Positions 1 through 8,432 are shown, counted from the stretch's first letter. The stretch: 64,000 nt of DNA from Xanthomonas boreopolis (GCA_014654535.1 BNBA01000005.1:1-64000), one strand, 5' to 3'. Made by a program: numbers and translations. Notes: generated by a model not told the origin, from the sequence alone.

Positions 1-2
1 AG

Positions 3-380
3 AACGTCGAACTGCCGCTGCTGCTCACCCCGCTCGGCGCCGCCCAGCGCAAGCGCAACGCCGAGATCGCGCTGACCCTGGTCGGCCTGGCCGAGCGCCG
101 CAACCACAAGCCCAACGAACTGTCCGGTGGCCAGCAGCAGCGCGTGGCGATCGCCCGCGCGATCGTCTCCGACCCGACCTTCCTGATCTGCGACGAGCCC
201 ACCGGCGACCTGGACCGCCACAACGCCGAGGAGATCCTCAAGCTGCTGCAGCAGCTCAACCGCGAGCACGGCAAGACCATCATCATGGTCACCCACGACC
301 CGAAGGCGGCCGAGTACGCCACCCACACCGTGCACCTGGACAAGGGCGAACTGGCCAGCACCAGATTATCTACAAAGTGA
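3..380 (+). CDS. ABC transporter ATP-binding protein, LolD/MacB-like (5' partial)
   Basis: This is the C-terminal part of a nucleotide-binding subunit; the start and the Walker A motif lie before the window. Visible are the ABC signature LSGGQQQR (about nt 117-143), the Walker B segment [12 protein letters not shown] with its D-loop (about 177-215) and the switch histidine in VTHD (about 287-298). The TGDLD form is typical of LolD/MacB/FtsE-type ATPases, which power FtsX-like permeases in lipoprotein, peptide or drug export. No permease gene follows: the frame stops at 378-380 inside AT-richer sequence, so the C-terminal tail and the usual partner gene may have been lost at a rearrangement. 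Confidence 0.85.
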   Translation, partial: NVELPLLLTPLGAAQRKRNAEIALTLVGLAERRNHKPNELSGGQQQRVAIARAIVSDPTFLICDEPTGDLDRHNAEEILKLLQQLNREHGKTIIMVTHDPKAAEYATHTVHLDKGELASTRLSTK

Positions 381-504
381 TTCTCATGTTGGCATGCGTT
401 GTGGAGTCATCTTACCCACTCGGTAGTGATCAGGCGTTTGATTCTGCCTGCCCTTCCCTCGAAGCCATAACTGACAGAATCGCCAGCAATAGTGAAGTAA
501 AAAC
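361..504. other. AT-richer intergenic junction
   Basis: The stretch between the ABC ATPase and queE, which face each other, is clearly richer in A and T than its surroundings. It holds no convincing gene, hairpin terminator or insertion-sequence end. In relatives I know, queC tends to follow queE and permease genes tend to follow this kind of ATPase; neither is here, so a deletion or inversion endpoint is a reasonable guess. Confidence 0.35.
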
Positions 505-1194
505 TCACCGCCCCGGCTCGTCGTTCCAGAGCAGCTTGTGCAATTGCAGCTGGAAGCGCACCGGCAGGCGGTCGGCGACGATCCAGTCGGCCAGCTCGCG
601 AGGGTCCAGCTCGCTCTTGCTGGGCGAGAACCATACCGTGCAGCGGGCGGCCAGCCCACGTTCGCGCACGACCTCGCGCGCCCACTCGTAATCGGCGCGA
701 CCGCACAGCACGAACTTGACCTGGTCGCGCGCGGTCAGCAGCGGCAGGTTGTCCCAGCGGTTGCGGTGCACCTCGCCGGACCCCAGCGTCTTGATGTCCA
801 CCACGCGCGATACGCGCGCATCGACCGCCGAGACGTCCAGGGCGCCGGAAGTCTCCAGCGACACGTCCAGCCCGGCGTCGCACAGCTTCTGCAGCAGCGA
901 CAGGCAGCGCTTCTGCGCCAGCGGCTCGCCACCGGTCACGCAGACGTGGCGTACCCCGTGCCCCGCCACCTCGGCGACGATGTCGTCGATGTCGCGCCAC
1001 TGCCCGCCATGGAAGGCGTACTCGGTATCGCAATACTGGCAGCGCAGCGGGCAGCCGGTCAGGCGCACGAACACCGTCGGCCAGCCCGCCGCCTCGGCCT
1101 CGCCCTGCAGCGACAGGAAGATCTCGGTGATCTTCAACCGCGGCAACGGCGACTGGACGATCTCACTGGGGGTGGCGGCTGCGGCGGTGGTCAT
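505..1194 (-). CDS. queE: 7-carboxy-7-deazaguanine synthase QueE
   Basis: Radical SAM enzyme of the queuosine pathway; it turns 6-carboxytetrahydropterin into 7-carboxy-7-deazaguanine in the cytosol. The 229-aa product has the three cluster cysteines at C48, C52 and C55 (pattern CxxxCxxC), preceded by the family motif FLSLQGEAEAAG that binds substrate and Mg, and ends with the usual LHKLLWNDEPG tail. It is the last gene of the minus-strand tol-pal block, 48 nt after cpoB, so it probably shares that transcript. The partner queC is not found in the window. Confidence 0.93.
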   Translation of the reverse strand: MTTAAAATPSEIVQSPLPRLKITEIFLSLQGEAEAAGWPTVFVRLTGCPLRCQYCDTEYAFHGGQWRDIDDIVAEVAGHGVRHVCVTGGEPLAQKRCLSLLQKLCDAGLDVSLETSGALDVSAVDARVSRVVDIKTLGSGEVHRNRWDNLPLLTARDQVKFVLCGRADYEWAREVVRERGLAARCTVWFSPSKSELDPRELADWIVADRLPVRFQLQLHKLLWNDEPGR

Positions 1195-1242
1195 GGCGGG
1201 ATCATACGGCCCGCAACCACGGCGGCAGGGCCTGGGGAGGAC

Positions 1243-2055
1243 TCAGCGCAGCTGCTGGCCGAGCTGGATGGATTGCAGGCGGTCCTGCGCCACCCGCGCG
1301 GCATCGCTGCCGGGATACTTGGAGATCACCTGCTGCAGCGTCTGCTGCGCATCGCGGCTCTTGCCCTCGCCGTACTGCGAGAGGCCCAGCTTCAACAGGC
1401 CGCCGGCGGCCTTGTCGTGGGTGGGATAGCGGTTGACCAGGTCGCGGAACTGGACCTCGGCCAACTGGAAATTGCGGGTGGCGTAATAGCTCTCCCCGAG
1501 CCAATACAGGGCATTGGGGGTATAGACGCCGTTCGGGTACAGCTCGAGGAAGCTCAGGAACAGCTGCGACGCATCGTCGTACTTGCCGTTCTTGAGCGCG
1601 TCGAACGCGACGTTGTAGGCGGTGCGCTCATCGCCGGTCGAAGCCAGCGTGCCCGGATCGCCGTGCACGGAAGGCGGCCGCTCGGAAGTGGCCGCCGTGC
1701 TGGGCTTGGCCGGAACCGCAGGCGCAGGCGCGCCGTTGGCAGGCGCGGCCGGCAACGCTGGCGCGGCGCCGCCTTCGAGGCGGTTCAGCCGGCCGTCCAG
1801 GTCGAGGTACTGGTCCTTGGCCTGCTGCTTCAGCTGTTCGTTCTCGTGCTGCAGCTGCTCCACCGTCCCCTGCAGGTCCTGCACCTGGGAGCGCAGTGCG
1901 CTGATCTGGTTCAGCAGGTCCAGGTTCGCCTGAGGATTGGCGGCCTGCTGCTCGAGCGCGGCGACGCGGTCGGCCAGGCTCTGGCGCTGGGCGTACGCCG
2001 GCGCGGCGGCCACGAGGGCCGCCGCGACGAACAGGGTGATTACCCCGGGACGCAT
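1243..2055 (-). CDS. cpoB: Tol-Pal cell division coordinator CpoB (YbgF)
   Basis: Periplasmic protein that links Tol-Pal function to peptidoglycan synthesis at the septum. The 270-aa product has a signal peptide ending near AYA (residue 22), an N-terminal coiled coil (about residues 25-95, many Q, E and L) that forms trimers in characterised homologues, a Pro/Ala-rich linker (about 95-140), and a C-terminal run of TPR repeats (about 145-265, with LFLSFLELYP and the YWLGESYY signature). It starts 6 nt after pal stops, which supports co-transcription with the tol-pal genes. Confidence 0.92.
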   Translation of the reverse strand: MRPGVITLFVAAALVAAAPAYAQRQSLADRVAALEQQAANPQANLDLLNQISALRSQVQDLQGTVEQLQHENEQLKQQAKDQYLDLDGRLNRLEGGAAPALPAAPANGAPAPAVPAKPSTAATSERPPSVHGDPGTLASTGDERTAYNVAFDALKNGKYDDASQLFLSFLELYPNGVYTPNALYWLGESYYATRNFQLAEVQFRDLVNRYPTHDKAAGGLLKLGLSQYGEGKSRDAQQTLQQVISKYPGSDAARVAQDRLQSIQLGQQLR

Positions 2056-2061
2056 CGTCGA

Positions 2062-2577
2062 TTACTTCGCGGTGTAGACGATCTCGACGCGGCGGTTCTG
2101 CGACCAGCAGCTCTCGTTCGACTCGGTGCAGGTCGGACGCTCTTCGCCGTACGAGACCACGGTCAGCTGGCTGGCTGAACCGCCGTTGGCCTGCAGGGCC
2201 GAGTTGACGGCGTTGCCGCGGCGCTCGCCCAGAGCCTGGTTGTAGGCGCGAGTGCCGCGCTCGTCGGTATTGCCCTGCAGGGTGATGCGGGCGCTCGGGC
2301 GGTCACGCAGGTACTTGGCGTGGCACGCCATGATGGCCTGGAACTCCGGCTTCACGGCGTCCTGGTCGAAATCGAAGTAGACGACGCGCTGACGCAGGCA
2401 GGCGTCGGTATCCAGGTCGTCCGGACCGTACAGGCCCGAAGTGGTCGGAGCCGTCGGGGCGGTCGGGGTGGTATCGACCGGGGTGGACGGGGGGGTTTCC
2501 TTGACCTTCTTCGAGCAGCCGGCCAGAACGGCCACGGACATCAAAGAAACAAGCAGGACGCGAGTGGACTTGTTCAT
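2062..2577 (-). CDS. pal: peptidoglycan-associated lipoprotein Pal
   Basis: Outer-membrane lipoprotein that binds peptidoglycan and TolB. The 171-aa product has a lipoprotein signal with lipobox LAGC (Cys21), a short Pro/Thr-rich linker, then an OmpA-like domain (about residues 60-170) with the VYFDFDQ strand and the NTDERGTRAYN / GERRGNAV motifs that bind diaminopimelate. A second pair of cysteines (TCTESNESC, near residue 150) lies in the C-terminal loop. It lies 60 nt downstream of tolB and just upstream of cpoB, the standard order. Confidence 0.96.
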   Translation of the reverse strand: MNKSTRVLLVSLMSVAVLAGCSKKVKETPPSTPVDTTPTAPTAPTTSGLYGPDDLDTDACLRQRVVYFDFDQDAVKPEFQAIMACHAKYLRDRPSARITLQGNTDERGTRAYNQALGERRGNAVNSALQANGGSASQLTVVSYGEERPTCTESNESCWSQNRRVEIVYTAK

Positions 2578-2637
2578 GGCAATACCTTTGTGGCTCCTAA
2601 GCCAATGGTGTGGGTTTAACGCAGCGAAATATTAACA

Positions 2638-3957
2638 TTAATGCGCGCTACGGTAAGGCCCCCAGGCGGGTTCCCTTACGTCGCCATCGGCCAGCACCAG
2701 GCGCTGGCGTACGCGCGCGTCGACAGAAACGGCGTACAGCACGCCTCGGCCACCCTCGCGGGCGGCGTACAGCACCATGCTGGCATTCGGCGCGAAGCTC
2801 GGCGATTCGTCCAGCGAACCCGGCGACAGCGTGCTCCAGCTCGGCGAACCCAGGCTGCGGTCCATCATCGCGATCCGGTAGGTATTGCCGCTGCCCTGGG
2901 CAGTCACGAGCTTCTTACCGTCATAGGAGACGCTGGCCTTGGCGTTGTAGTTGCCCTGGAAGGTCACCCGGCTGGCCGAGCCTCCGGTGGCCGGCACCTG
3001 GTAGATCTGCGGGCGCCCGCTGCGGTCGGAGGTGAAGTAGAGCGACTGGCCGTCGGCCGCCCAGGTCGGCTCGGTGTCGATGCCGAAGTGGTTGGTCAAC
3101 TGGGTCAGCTGCTTGCTGCCCAGGTCCATCACGTAGATCTCCGGGTTGCCGCTGCGCGAGAGCGACAGCGCCAGCTTGCGGCCGTCCGGCGAGAACGCCG
3201 GCGCGCTGTTGATGCCGCGGAAGCTGGACACCAGCTCGCGCGCGCCGGTGGCGATGTCCTGCACGTAGATCGAGGAATTGCCGCGCTCGAAGCTCACGTA
3301 CGCCAGCTTGCGGCCGTCCGGGCTCCAGTTCGGCGACAGCAGCGGCTCGGCCGAGCGCACGATGGTCTGCGGGTTGTAGCCGTCCGAGTCGGCCACCATC
3401 AGCGCGTAGCGCATGGCCCCGCCCTTGCCAGTGGCGGTGACGTAGGCGATGCGGGTCCAGAACGCGCCGCGCACGCCGGTGATCTTCTCGTAGATCGCGT
3501 CGGCCATCTGGTGGGCGACGTCGCGCATCGCGTTGGCGCGGGCGGTCATCGCCAGCCCGAGCAGGCGCTCGCCCTTGGCGACGTCGAACAGCTCGTACTC
3601 GACCCGGTAGGCGCCCTCGCCGGCATCCAGGACGCGGCCGACCACGATGTAGTCCTGCTTCAGCGCGCGCCAGGTGGGGTACTGGATCTCGCTGCCGCGG
3701 GTAGGCCGCTCGACGATCTGCGCCGCCGGAAGCGTGCGGAACTGCCCGGAGCGGTCGAGGTCGGCGCCCACCACCTGCGAGACGTCGGTCTGCGGCGCGG
3801 CGCCCGAGCCCTGGTACGGCATCGGCACCACCGTGATTGGCGTGGCGGAGGCACTGCCGCCGACGATGTCGATGGTCAGGCCCTGTTGCTGCGCGGAGGC
3901 GGCGAACGGCAGCAGCAAGGCGGTGAACACGGCTAGCCAGCGCGGCAATTTCTTCAT
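2638..3957 (-). CDS. tolB: Tol-Pal system protein TolB
   Basis: Periplasmic protein that couples TolA to Pal. The chosen start (MKKLPRW) gives 439 aa, close to the family norm, with a signal peptide ending at ASA-Q; the frame stays open further upstream, but that sequence looks non-coding. An N-terminal alpha/beta domain (about 25-150) precedes a six-bladed beta-propeller with repeated SPDGRKLA / DLGSKQLTQLTNH-type blades (for instance WSPDGRKLAYVS and FSPDGRKLALSLS). It follows the short TolA-like gene after 125 nt and is followed by pal. Confidence 0.95.
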   Translation of the reverse strand: MKKLPRWLAVFTALLLPFAASAQQQGLTIDIVGGSASATPITVVPMPYQGSGAAPQTDVSQVVGADLDRSGQFRTLPAAQIVERPTRGSEIQYPTWRALKQDYIVVGRVLDAGEGAYRVEYELFDVAKGERLLGLAMTARANAMRDVAHQMADAIYEKITGVRGAFWTRIAYVTATGKGGAMRYALMVADSDGYNPQTIVRSAEPLLSPNWSPDGRKLAYVSFERGNSSIYVQDIATGARELVSSFRGINSAPAFSPDGRKLALSLSRSGNPEIYVMDLGSKQLTQLTNHFGIDTEPTWAADGQSLYFTSDRSGRPQIYQVPATGGSASRVTFQGNYNAKASVSYDGKKLVTAQGSGNTYRIAMMDRSLGSPSWSTLSPGSLDESPSFAPNASMVLYAAREGGRGVLYAVSVDARVRQRLVLADGDVREPAWGPYRSAH

Positions 3958-4082
3958 GGATCGCTCGGTCGGTCTGACGGGAAAGTGGGCAAGGGATAGC
4001 AAGTGGAGGGTGAACATATTCGCAATCGTGAACGAAAGCAGTGTGAAAGTCGCATGCCGTCCGGCCCGGACGCCCGGCCGCC

Positions 4083-4502
4083 TCAGGATTCGATCGCGAA
4101 GACCAGCCGCAGTTCCGGATCGAACACCGTCTCGTACCCCTGGTAGGGCAAGGGGGCGGCGCGGCGCACGGCCGCTTCGATCGAGCGCCGCCCGGCCTCG
4201 TCGTAGTCGCAGCGGTCGCCGTCGATGTCGACCCCCTGCACCTGCCCGCCCGGCGACTGGCGGACGAGCACGGCGCAATGTTGGCCGGGCTGGACCGAGT
4301 CCGGCCTCAGCCAATGCGCGACCACCACCGCCTGGATGGCCGCGGCATAACGGGCGCGCAGATTGTCCACGGGCGGCGCGTTGTCCAGCGTCGGCCTGCG
4401 GGCGACCTCGGCCACCGCCGCGCCGGCCACGGCCATCGCCCCGAACGCCAGGGCCATGCGGCCCAGCAGGCCACCGGATCGGCGCAGGTGCGCGACCGCC
4501 AT
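4083..4502 (-). CDS. secreted stand-alone TolA C-terminal (domain III) protein
   Basis: A 139-aa protein with a signal-peptide-like N-terminus (LGRMALAFGAMAVAGAAVA, about residues 12-33) and then only a TolA domain III. It aligns with the C-terminus of the upstream tolA: RYAAAIQ, the RPDSV box, two cysteines at the same places (GQHC and DRC versus GQKC and PNC), then DEAGRRSIEAAV and PLPYQGYE. The membrane anchor and the long coiled coil of TolA are missing. It starts 4 nt after the tolA stop, so it is probably translated with it. It looks like a partial duplication that became a periplasmic protein able to compete for TolA partners (TolB, Pal, CpoB or colicins/phage proteins); the function is inferred. 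Confidence 0.8.
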   Translation of the reverse strand: MAVAHLRRSGGLLGRMALAFGAMAVAGAAVAEVARRPTLDNAPPVDNLRARYAAAIQAVVVAHWLRPDSVQPGQHCAVLVRQSPGGQVQGVDIDGDRCDYDEAGRRSIEAAVRRAAPLPYQGYETVFDPELRLVFAIES

Positions 4503-4506
4503 CGCC

Positions 4507-5577
4507 TCAGCGGTCCTGCGCGGTGAAGTTGAAGTTGAGGTCGCGCGCGAACACCGACTCGAAGCCGCGGTACGGCAGCGGCTGGGCACGCAGCACGGCC
4601 GCCTCGACCGAGCGCTTGCCGGCCTCGTCGAACGGGCAGTTAGGCGCCACCTCGGCCTGGATCACGCTGCCGCCCGGCACCTGCCGGATGTGGATGGTGC
4701 ACTTCTGCCCCAGCGGCACCGAATCCGGCCGGACCCACTGCGCCAGCACCGCCTGCTGGATCGCCGCGGCGTACCTGGCGGCCAGGTCGTTGCTGGTGCC
4801 GCCGGCGCCGGGCGCGGCGGGCGCACTGGCGGCGGTCGCGCCCGAGGACGCCTGCTGGGCGCGCGCGGCGGCCAGCTGGCGCAGCTTCTGCTCGGCCAGC
4901 TCGGCCTGCCTGGCGTCGCGCGCCATCTGCGCTTCGAGTTGTTCGCGCTTCTTGCGGATCTCGGCCAGCTTCTTGTCGCGCTCGGCCTGCGCCTGGGCCT
5001 GCTCGGCGGCCTTCTTCTTGTCCGCCTCCTCCTGTTGCTGCTTGGCCAGGCGGCGCTGCTGCTCGGCCTCTTCCTGGCGCTTGCGCTCGGTCAGGTCGAT
5101 CTGTTCCTGGCGGCGCTTGGCCTCCTGCTCCTGCCTGGCCTTCTCCTCGGACTCGGCCATCGCGCTGACGCGCTCCTGGTCGATGTTGTCCGGCTGGGCG
5201 ATGCGCTCCTGCGCATTAGCCTGCTGCGGGGTCGGCGCGTCCTGCGGCCGCGGCTCGGGGATGGGCTGCGGCGACGGCACGGTGTCTTCCGGCGCCGGCT
5301 CCGGCAGCGGGGCCGGTTGCGGCGGCGGGGTGAACGGCTCGGCCTCGGCCTGCAACGCCTGGCGGGCGACGCGCGCGTCGGCGGCGGACACGTCCAGGCT
5401 CGCCTCCAGCGACGGATCGCCCGCCGCCGCCTCGGGGGTGCGCTCGGGCGACCATAGCCAGGCCGCGGTGAACACCAGCAGCACCAGGACATGGACCAGC
5501 AGCGCGAGCAGGACCGGGCGCGCCCAGTCGCCCTCGCGCGGAGCCTGCGGCGGAAGCGCGTCAGCGTGCATTGCCAC
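4507..5577 (-). CDS. tolA: Tol-Pal system protein TolA
   Basis: Inner-membrane protein that spans the periplasm and carries proton-motive-force-driven motion from TolQR to Pal. The 356-aa product has one membrane helix (about residues 21-42), a Pro-rich stretch (about 95-140), a long Lys/Glu/Gln/Ala-rich coiled coil (about 140-245) and a TonB-like C-terminal domain III (about 265-356) with RYAAAIQQAVL and two cysteines likely to form a disulfide. Its start overlaps the tolR end by 17 nt, as expected for a coupled pair. It is immediately followed by a second, secreted copy of domain III. Confidence 0.95.
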   Translation of the reverse strand: MAMHADALPPQAPREGDWARPVLLALLVHVLVLLVFTAAWLWSPERTPEAAAGDPSLEASLDVSAADARVARQALQAEAEPFTPPPQPAPLPEPAPEDTVPSPQPIPEPRPQDAPTPQQANAQERIAQPDNIDQERVSAMAESEEKARQEQEAKRRQEQIDLTERKRQEEAEQQRRLAKQQQEEADKKKAAEQAQAQAERDKKLAEIRKKREQLEAQMARDARQAELAEQKLRQLAAARAQQASSGATAASAPAAPGAGGTSNDLAARYAAAIQQAVLAQWVRPDSVPLGQKCTIHIRQVPGGSVIQAEVAPNCPFDEAGKRSVEAAVLRAQPLPYRGFESVFARDLNFNFTAQDR

Positions 5578-5998
5578 CCGAATCGGAAATCAGGCCCACC
5601 TTCTCGACCTTGGCCTGCTTGATCGCATCGATCGCGTCCATGATCTTCTGGTACGGCACGTCGCGGTCGCCGGCGACGACCACGCGCGCCTCCTTGTCCT
5701 GGGCGACGATGGCCGCCAGCTGCGCCTGCAGCGTGGCCGCATCCATCGCCTTGGGCTTGTCCTTGGGCAGTTGCAGCGCGAGCTGGCCGTCGGCGGACAC
5801 CACCACCACGACCGGGTCCTTGCGGCTCTCCAGCGCCTTGGCGCGCGAGGTCGGCAGGTTGACGTCGGTGCTCAGCGTGAGCAGCGGCGCGGTGACCATG
5901 AAGATGATCAACAGCACCAGCATCACGTCGATGTACGGCACGACGTTGATCTCTGACTTGAGCTTGCGCTTCTTGCGGCGGGAAATGCCGGACATCAT
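5561..5998 (-). CDS. tolR: Tol-Pal system protein TolR (ExbD family)
   Basis: Inner-membrane component of the TolQR proton channel and motor. The 145-aa product has a short basic N-terminus (SRRKKRKLKSE), one membrane helix (about residues 18-40) with the conserved proton-path aspartate in VVPYIDVMLVLL, and a periplasmic domain rich in the ExbD/TolR fold features (VVVSADGQ, DRDVPYQKIMDAI). Two adjacent ATG codons exist; either works. It lies downstream of tolQ, separated by two copies of an intergenic palindrome, and overlaps tolA. Confidence 0.95.
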   Translation of the reverse strand: MMSGISRRKKRKLKSEINVVPYIDVMLVLLIIFMVTAPLLTLSTDVNLPTSRAKALESRKDPVVVVVSADGQLALQLPKDKPKAMDAATLQAQLAAIVAQDKEARVVVAGDRDVPYQKIMDAIDAIKQAKVEKVGLISDSGGNAR

Positions 5999-6013
5999 CG
6001 CGGTAGCTTCCTA

Positions 6014-6107
6014 ATTGAATCCCCGCACATGGATGTGCGGGCTCTTGCGAGGGACTCGCGTCTTGAATTCCCGCACGTGGACGTGCGGGCTCTTGCGAGG
6101 GAATCGC
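6014..6107. repeat. two tandem copies of a palindromic REP-like element
   Basis: Two near-identical units (6014-6062 and 6063-6107) sit between tolQ and tolR. Each has a palindrome of the form CCCGCAC(A/G)TGGA(T/C)GTGCGGG followed by CTCTTGCGAGGGA. The two palindromes differ by compensating changes that keep the stem paired (A/T against G/C), which suggests selection on the hairpin. Related units occur at 18960-18990 and, more degenerate, near 21077-21103. Confidence 0.85.
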
Positions 6108-6108
6108 A

Positions 6109-6885
6109 TCATTCGTCGGCGCCGGCCTGGCGCTGCAGGATCGAGCTGAACTCGTCGGCGAAGGTGTCGTAGCGCACCGACAGCCGCTCGACGCGGTTGG
6201 TGAAGCGGTTGTAGGCCCACACCGCCGGGATCGCCACGAACAGGCCGATCGCGGTGGCGAACAGCGCCTCGGAGATGCCCGGCGCGACCGAGGCGATGCC
6301 GGCCTGCTCGCCGCTGCTGATCATGTCGTGCATGGTCACCATGATGCCGAACACGGTGCCGACCAGGCCGACGTACGGGGCGGTCGAGCCGATGTTGGCG
6401 AGCGTCTCGAGGTTGCGCTCGAGCTGGTCCACCTCGCGCGCGAAGGTGACGCGCATGGCGCGCTGGGCGCCTTCCAGCTGGACGCGGCCGTCCAGGCGGC
6501 GGTCGCGCAGGCGCGCGAACTCGCGGTAGCCGGCCTCGAAGATCGCCTCCATGCCGGTGACGCTGCGGTTGCGGTCGGTGGCGGCCGAGTAGAGCTTGCC
6601 CAGGTCGGCGCCGGACCAGAACCGGTTCTCGAAGTCCTCGGCCTCTCGGCCGGCCTGCTTGAAGGCGCGGGCCTTGCGGAAAATGATCACCCAGCTGATG
6701 AAGGAGCCGACCAGCAGCAGCAGCACGATGATCTTCACCGGGATGCTGGCGCGCACCATCAGCTCGAGATAGTTGATGCTGCCGGTATGGGCGACCGTGG
6801 CGGCCTGCGCGGCGGCGCTGGTGACTTCCTGCGGCAGCGCTTCCACCACCGTGTCCTGCAGGGCCAGGAGCAATGCGATCGACAT
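6109..6885 (-). CDS. tolQ: Tol-Pal system protein TolQ (MotA/TolQ/ExbB family)
   Basis: Polytopic inner-membrane subunit of the proton-driven TolQR motor. The 258-aa product has a periplasmic N-terminus, a first membrane helix (about residues 50-72, IPVKIIVLLLLVGSFISWVII), a long cytoplasmic loop, and two C-terminal helices (about 155-180 and 195-225) with the family signatures GLVGTVFGIM and GISEALFATAIGLFVAIPAV. It starts 10 nt after the ybgC stop, and about 110 nt carrying tandem palindromes separate it from tolR. Confidence 0.96.
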   Translation of the reverse strand: MSIALLLALQDTVVEALPQEVTSAAAQAATVAHTGSINYLELMVRASIPVKIIVLLLLVGSFISWVIIFRKARAFKQAGREAEDFENRFWSGADLGKLYSAATDRNRSVTGMEAIFEAGYREFARLRDRRLDGRVQLEGAQRAMRVTFAREVDQLERNLETLANIGSTAPYVGLVGTVFGIMVTMHDMISSGEQAGIASVAPGISEALFATAIGLFVAIPAVWAYNRFTNRVERLSVRYDTFADEFSSILQRQAGADE

Positions 6886-6895
6886 CCGTCTTTCC

Positions 6896-7354
6896 TCAGT
6901 CTTCGGATTCTTGGTTTTCCAGGGTCTTCAACTCGTCGAGCAGCGCGTCGTCCATGCCGCGCGGACGGAAATTCGCGGCACCGACCGCGGCGATCCGCAC
7001 GCGCGCGGTGGTCAGGGTCTCCTCGCCGCGGCGGATCGCCTGGAAGAACTCCAGGCTGGCCCGCCTGCAGCGGCGCAGCGCCACCGACACGTCCAGCACG
7101 TCGTCGAGCCGCGCGGGCTTGAGGAAGTCCAGCTCCATCGAGCGCACCACGAACACGAGGTCGTGCTCCTGCCGCAGGCGCTCCTGGCCATAGCCCAGCG
7201 CGCGCATCCATTCGGTGCGCGCCCGCTCCATGAAGGCGACGTAGCGCGCGTGGTAGACCACGCCACCGGCGTCGGTATCTTCCCAATAGACGCGTGTCGG
7301 CCAACTGAATAGGAACCGGGATCCAGGGCCCGGGACCGGCGGCCCGGCCGTCAT
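6896..7354 (-). CDS. ybgC: Tol-Pal-associated acyl-CoA thioesterase YbgC
   Basis: Cytosolic hotdog-fold thioesterase, first gene of the tol-pal operon, thought to act on acyl-CoA or acyl-ACP in phospholipid metabolism. The catalytic motif EDTDAGGVVYHARY is present near residues 25-38, with the following FMERARTEWM helix. The 152-aa product has about 16 residues in front of the usual start of the fold (PVPGPGSR and so on); these are encoded by a GGTCCCGGGCCC-type intergenic repeat, and no other ATG lies between it and the fold. So either the repeat is translated or a non-ATG start is used. Confidence 0.92.
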   Translation of the reverse strand: MTAGPPVPGPGSRFLFSWPTRVYWEDTDAGGVVYHARYVAFMERARTEWMRALGYGQERLRQEHDLVFVVRSMELDFLKPARLDDVLDVSVALRRCRRASLEFFQAIRRGEETLTTARVRIAAVGAANFRPRGMDDALLDELKTLENQESED

Positions 7355-7397
7355 GGGATCCCTGCCATCGCGGGGAAGGGTCCGTGCATCTCGCGTG

Positions 7398-8423
7398 TCA
7401 AAACAGTTCCCCCGTATTTGCGGGTCCCGGGTCCTTGGGCTTCAGCCCCAGGTGCAGGTAGGCCTTCCGGGTCGCCATGCGGCCGCGCGCGGTGCGGACC
7501 AGGAAGCCCTGCTGGATCAGGTACGGCTCGATCACGTCCTCGAGCGTGCCGCGCTCCTCCGACAGCGAGGCGGCCAGGGACTCGACGCCGACCGGTCCGC
7601 CATCGAAATGGTCGACGATGGTGTGCAGCAGGCGCCGGTCGAGCTCGTCGAATCCCTCCGGGTCCACCTTGAGCATGCCCATCGCCGCCTGGGCGATCTC
7701 GCGGTCGATGCGGCCGCCGGCCTTGACCTGGGCGTAGTCGCGCACCCGCCGCAGCAGCCGGTTGGCGATGCGCGGGGTGCCGCGCGACCGCCGCGCGACC
7801 TCGCCGGCGCCCTCGGCCGTGCAGTCGATGCCGAGGATCGAGGCCGAGCGCGTCACGATGCGGGTCAGCTCCTCGGGCGAGTAGAACTCCAGGCGCTGGA
7901 CGATGCCGAAGCGGTCGCGCAGCGGCGCGGTCAGCAGGCCGGCGCGGGTGGTGGCGCCGATCAGGGTGAACGGCGGCAGGTCGATCTTGATCGAGCGCGC
8001 GGCAGGGCCCTCGCCGATCATGATGTCGATCTGGAAGTCCTCCATCGCCGGGTACAGCACTTCCTCGACCACCGGCGACAGCCGGTGGATCTCGTCCACG
8101 AACAGCACATCGAACGGCTGCAGGTTGGTCAGCAGCGCCGCCAGGTCGCCGGCCTTCTCGATCACCGGACCGGAGGTCACCCGCAGGTTGACGCCCAGTT
8201 CGTTGGCGATCACGTGGCTCAGCGTGGTCTTGCCCAGGCCCGGCGGCCCGAAGATCAGCACGTGGTCCAGCGCCTCGCCACGGTTCTTGGCCGCCTCGAT
8301 GTAGATCGACAGCTGCTCGCGCACCGGCACCTGCCCGAGATAGTCGGCCAGGCGCTTGGGACGGATGCTGGCCTCGGCCGCGGCGTCTTCGCGGGTGGCG
8401 CCGCCGTCGATGATGCGGTCCAT
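7398..8423 (-). CDS. ruvB: Holliday junction branch migration helicase RuvB
   Basis: AAA+ motor that, with RuvA, drives branch migration of Holliday junctions. The start MDRIIDGG gives 341 aa. Walker A is [11 protein letters not shown] (about residues 61-71), Walker B is FVDEIHRL (about 112-119), and a winged-helix C-terminal domain with TPRGR-like [16 protein letters not shown] closes the protein. The last ten or so residues ([12 protein letters not shown]) run through a GGGTCCCGGGTCC repeat and probably are a repeat-derived tail. It lies downstream of kup and upstream of ybgC on the same strand. Confidence 0.96.
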   Translation of the reverse strand: MDRIIDGGATREDAAAEASIRPKRLADYLGQVPVREQLSIYIEAAKNRGEALDHVLIFGPPGLGKTTLSHVIANELGVNLRVTSGPVIEKAGDLAALLTNLQPFDVLFVDEIHRLSPVVEEVLYPAMEDFQIDIMIGEGPAARSIKIDLPPFTLIGATTRAGLLTAPLRDRFGIVQRLEFYSPEELTRIVTRSASILGIDCTAEGAGEVARRSRGTPRIANRLLRRVRDYAQVKAGGRIDREIAQAAMGMLKVDPEGFDELDRRLLHTIVDHFDGGPVGVESLAASLSEERGTLEDVIEPYLIQQGFLVRTARGRMATRKAYLHLGLKPKDPGPANTGELF

Positions 8424-8432
8424 CAGCGCCCC

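Noticed and set aside
407-620. Minus-strand peptide FYFTIAGDSVSYGFEG...ITTEWVR next to queE
   Set aside because: Considered as a transposase or element remnant because of its AT-richer codons, but it has no start of its own, no known motif and lies mostly in a shadow frame of queE.
3958-4314. Upstream extension of tolB
   Set aside because: Overlaps the short TolA-like gene and gives no signal peptide; MKKLPRW is the natural start.
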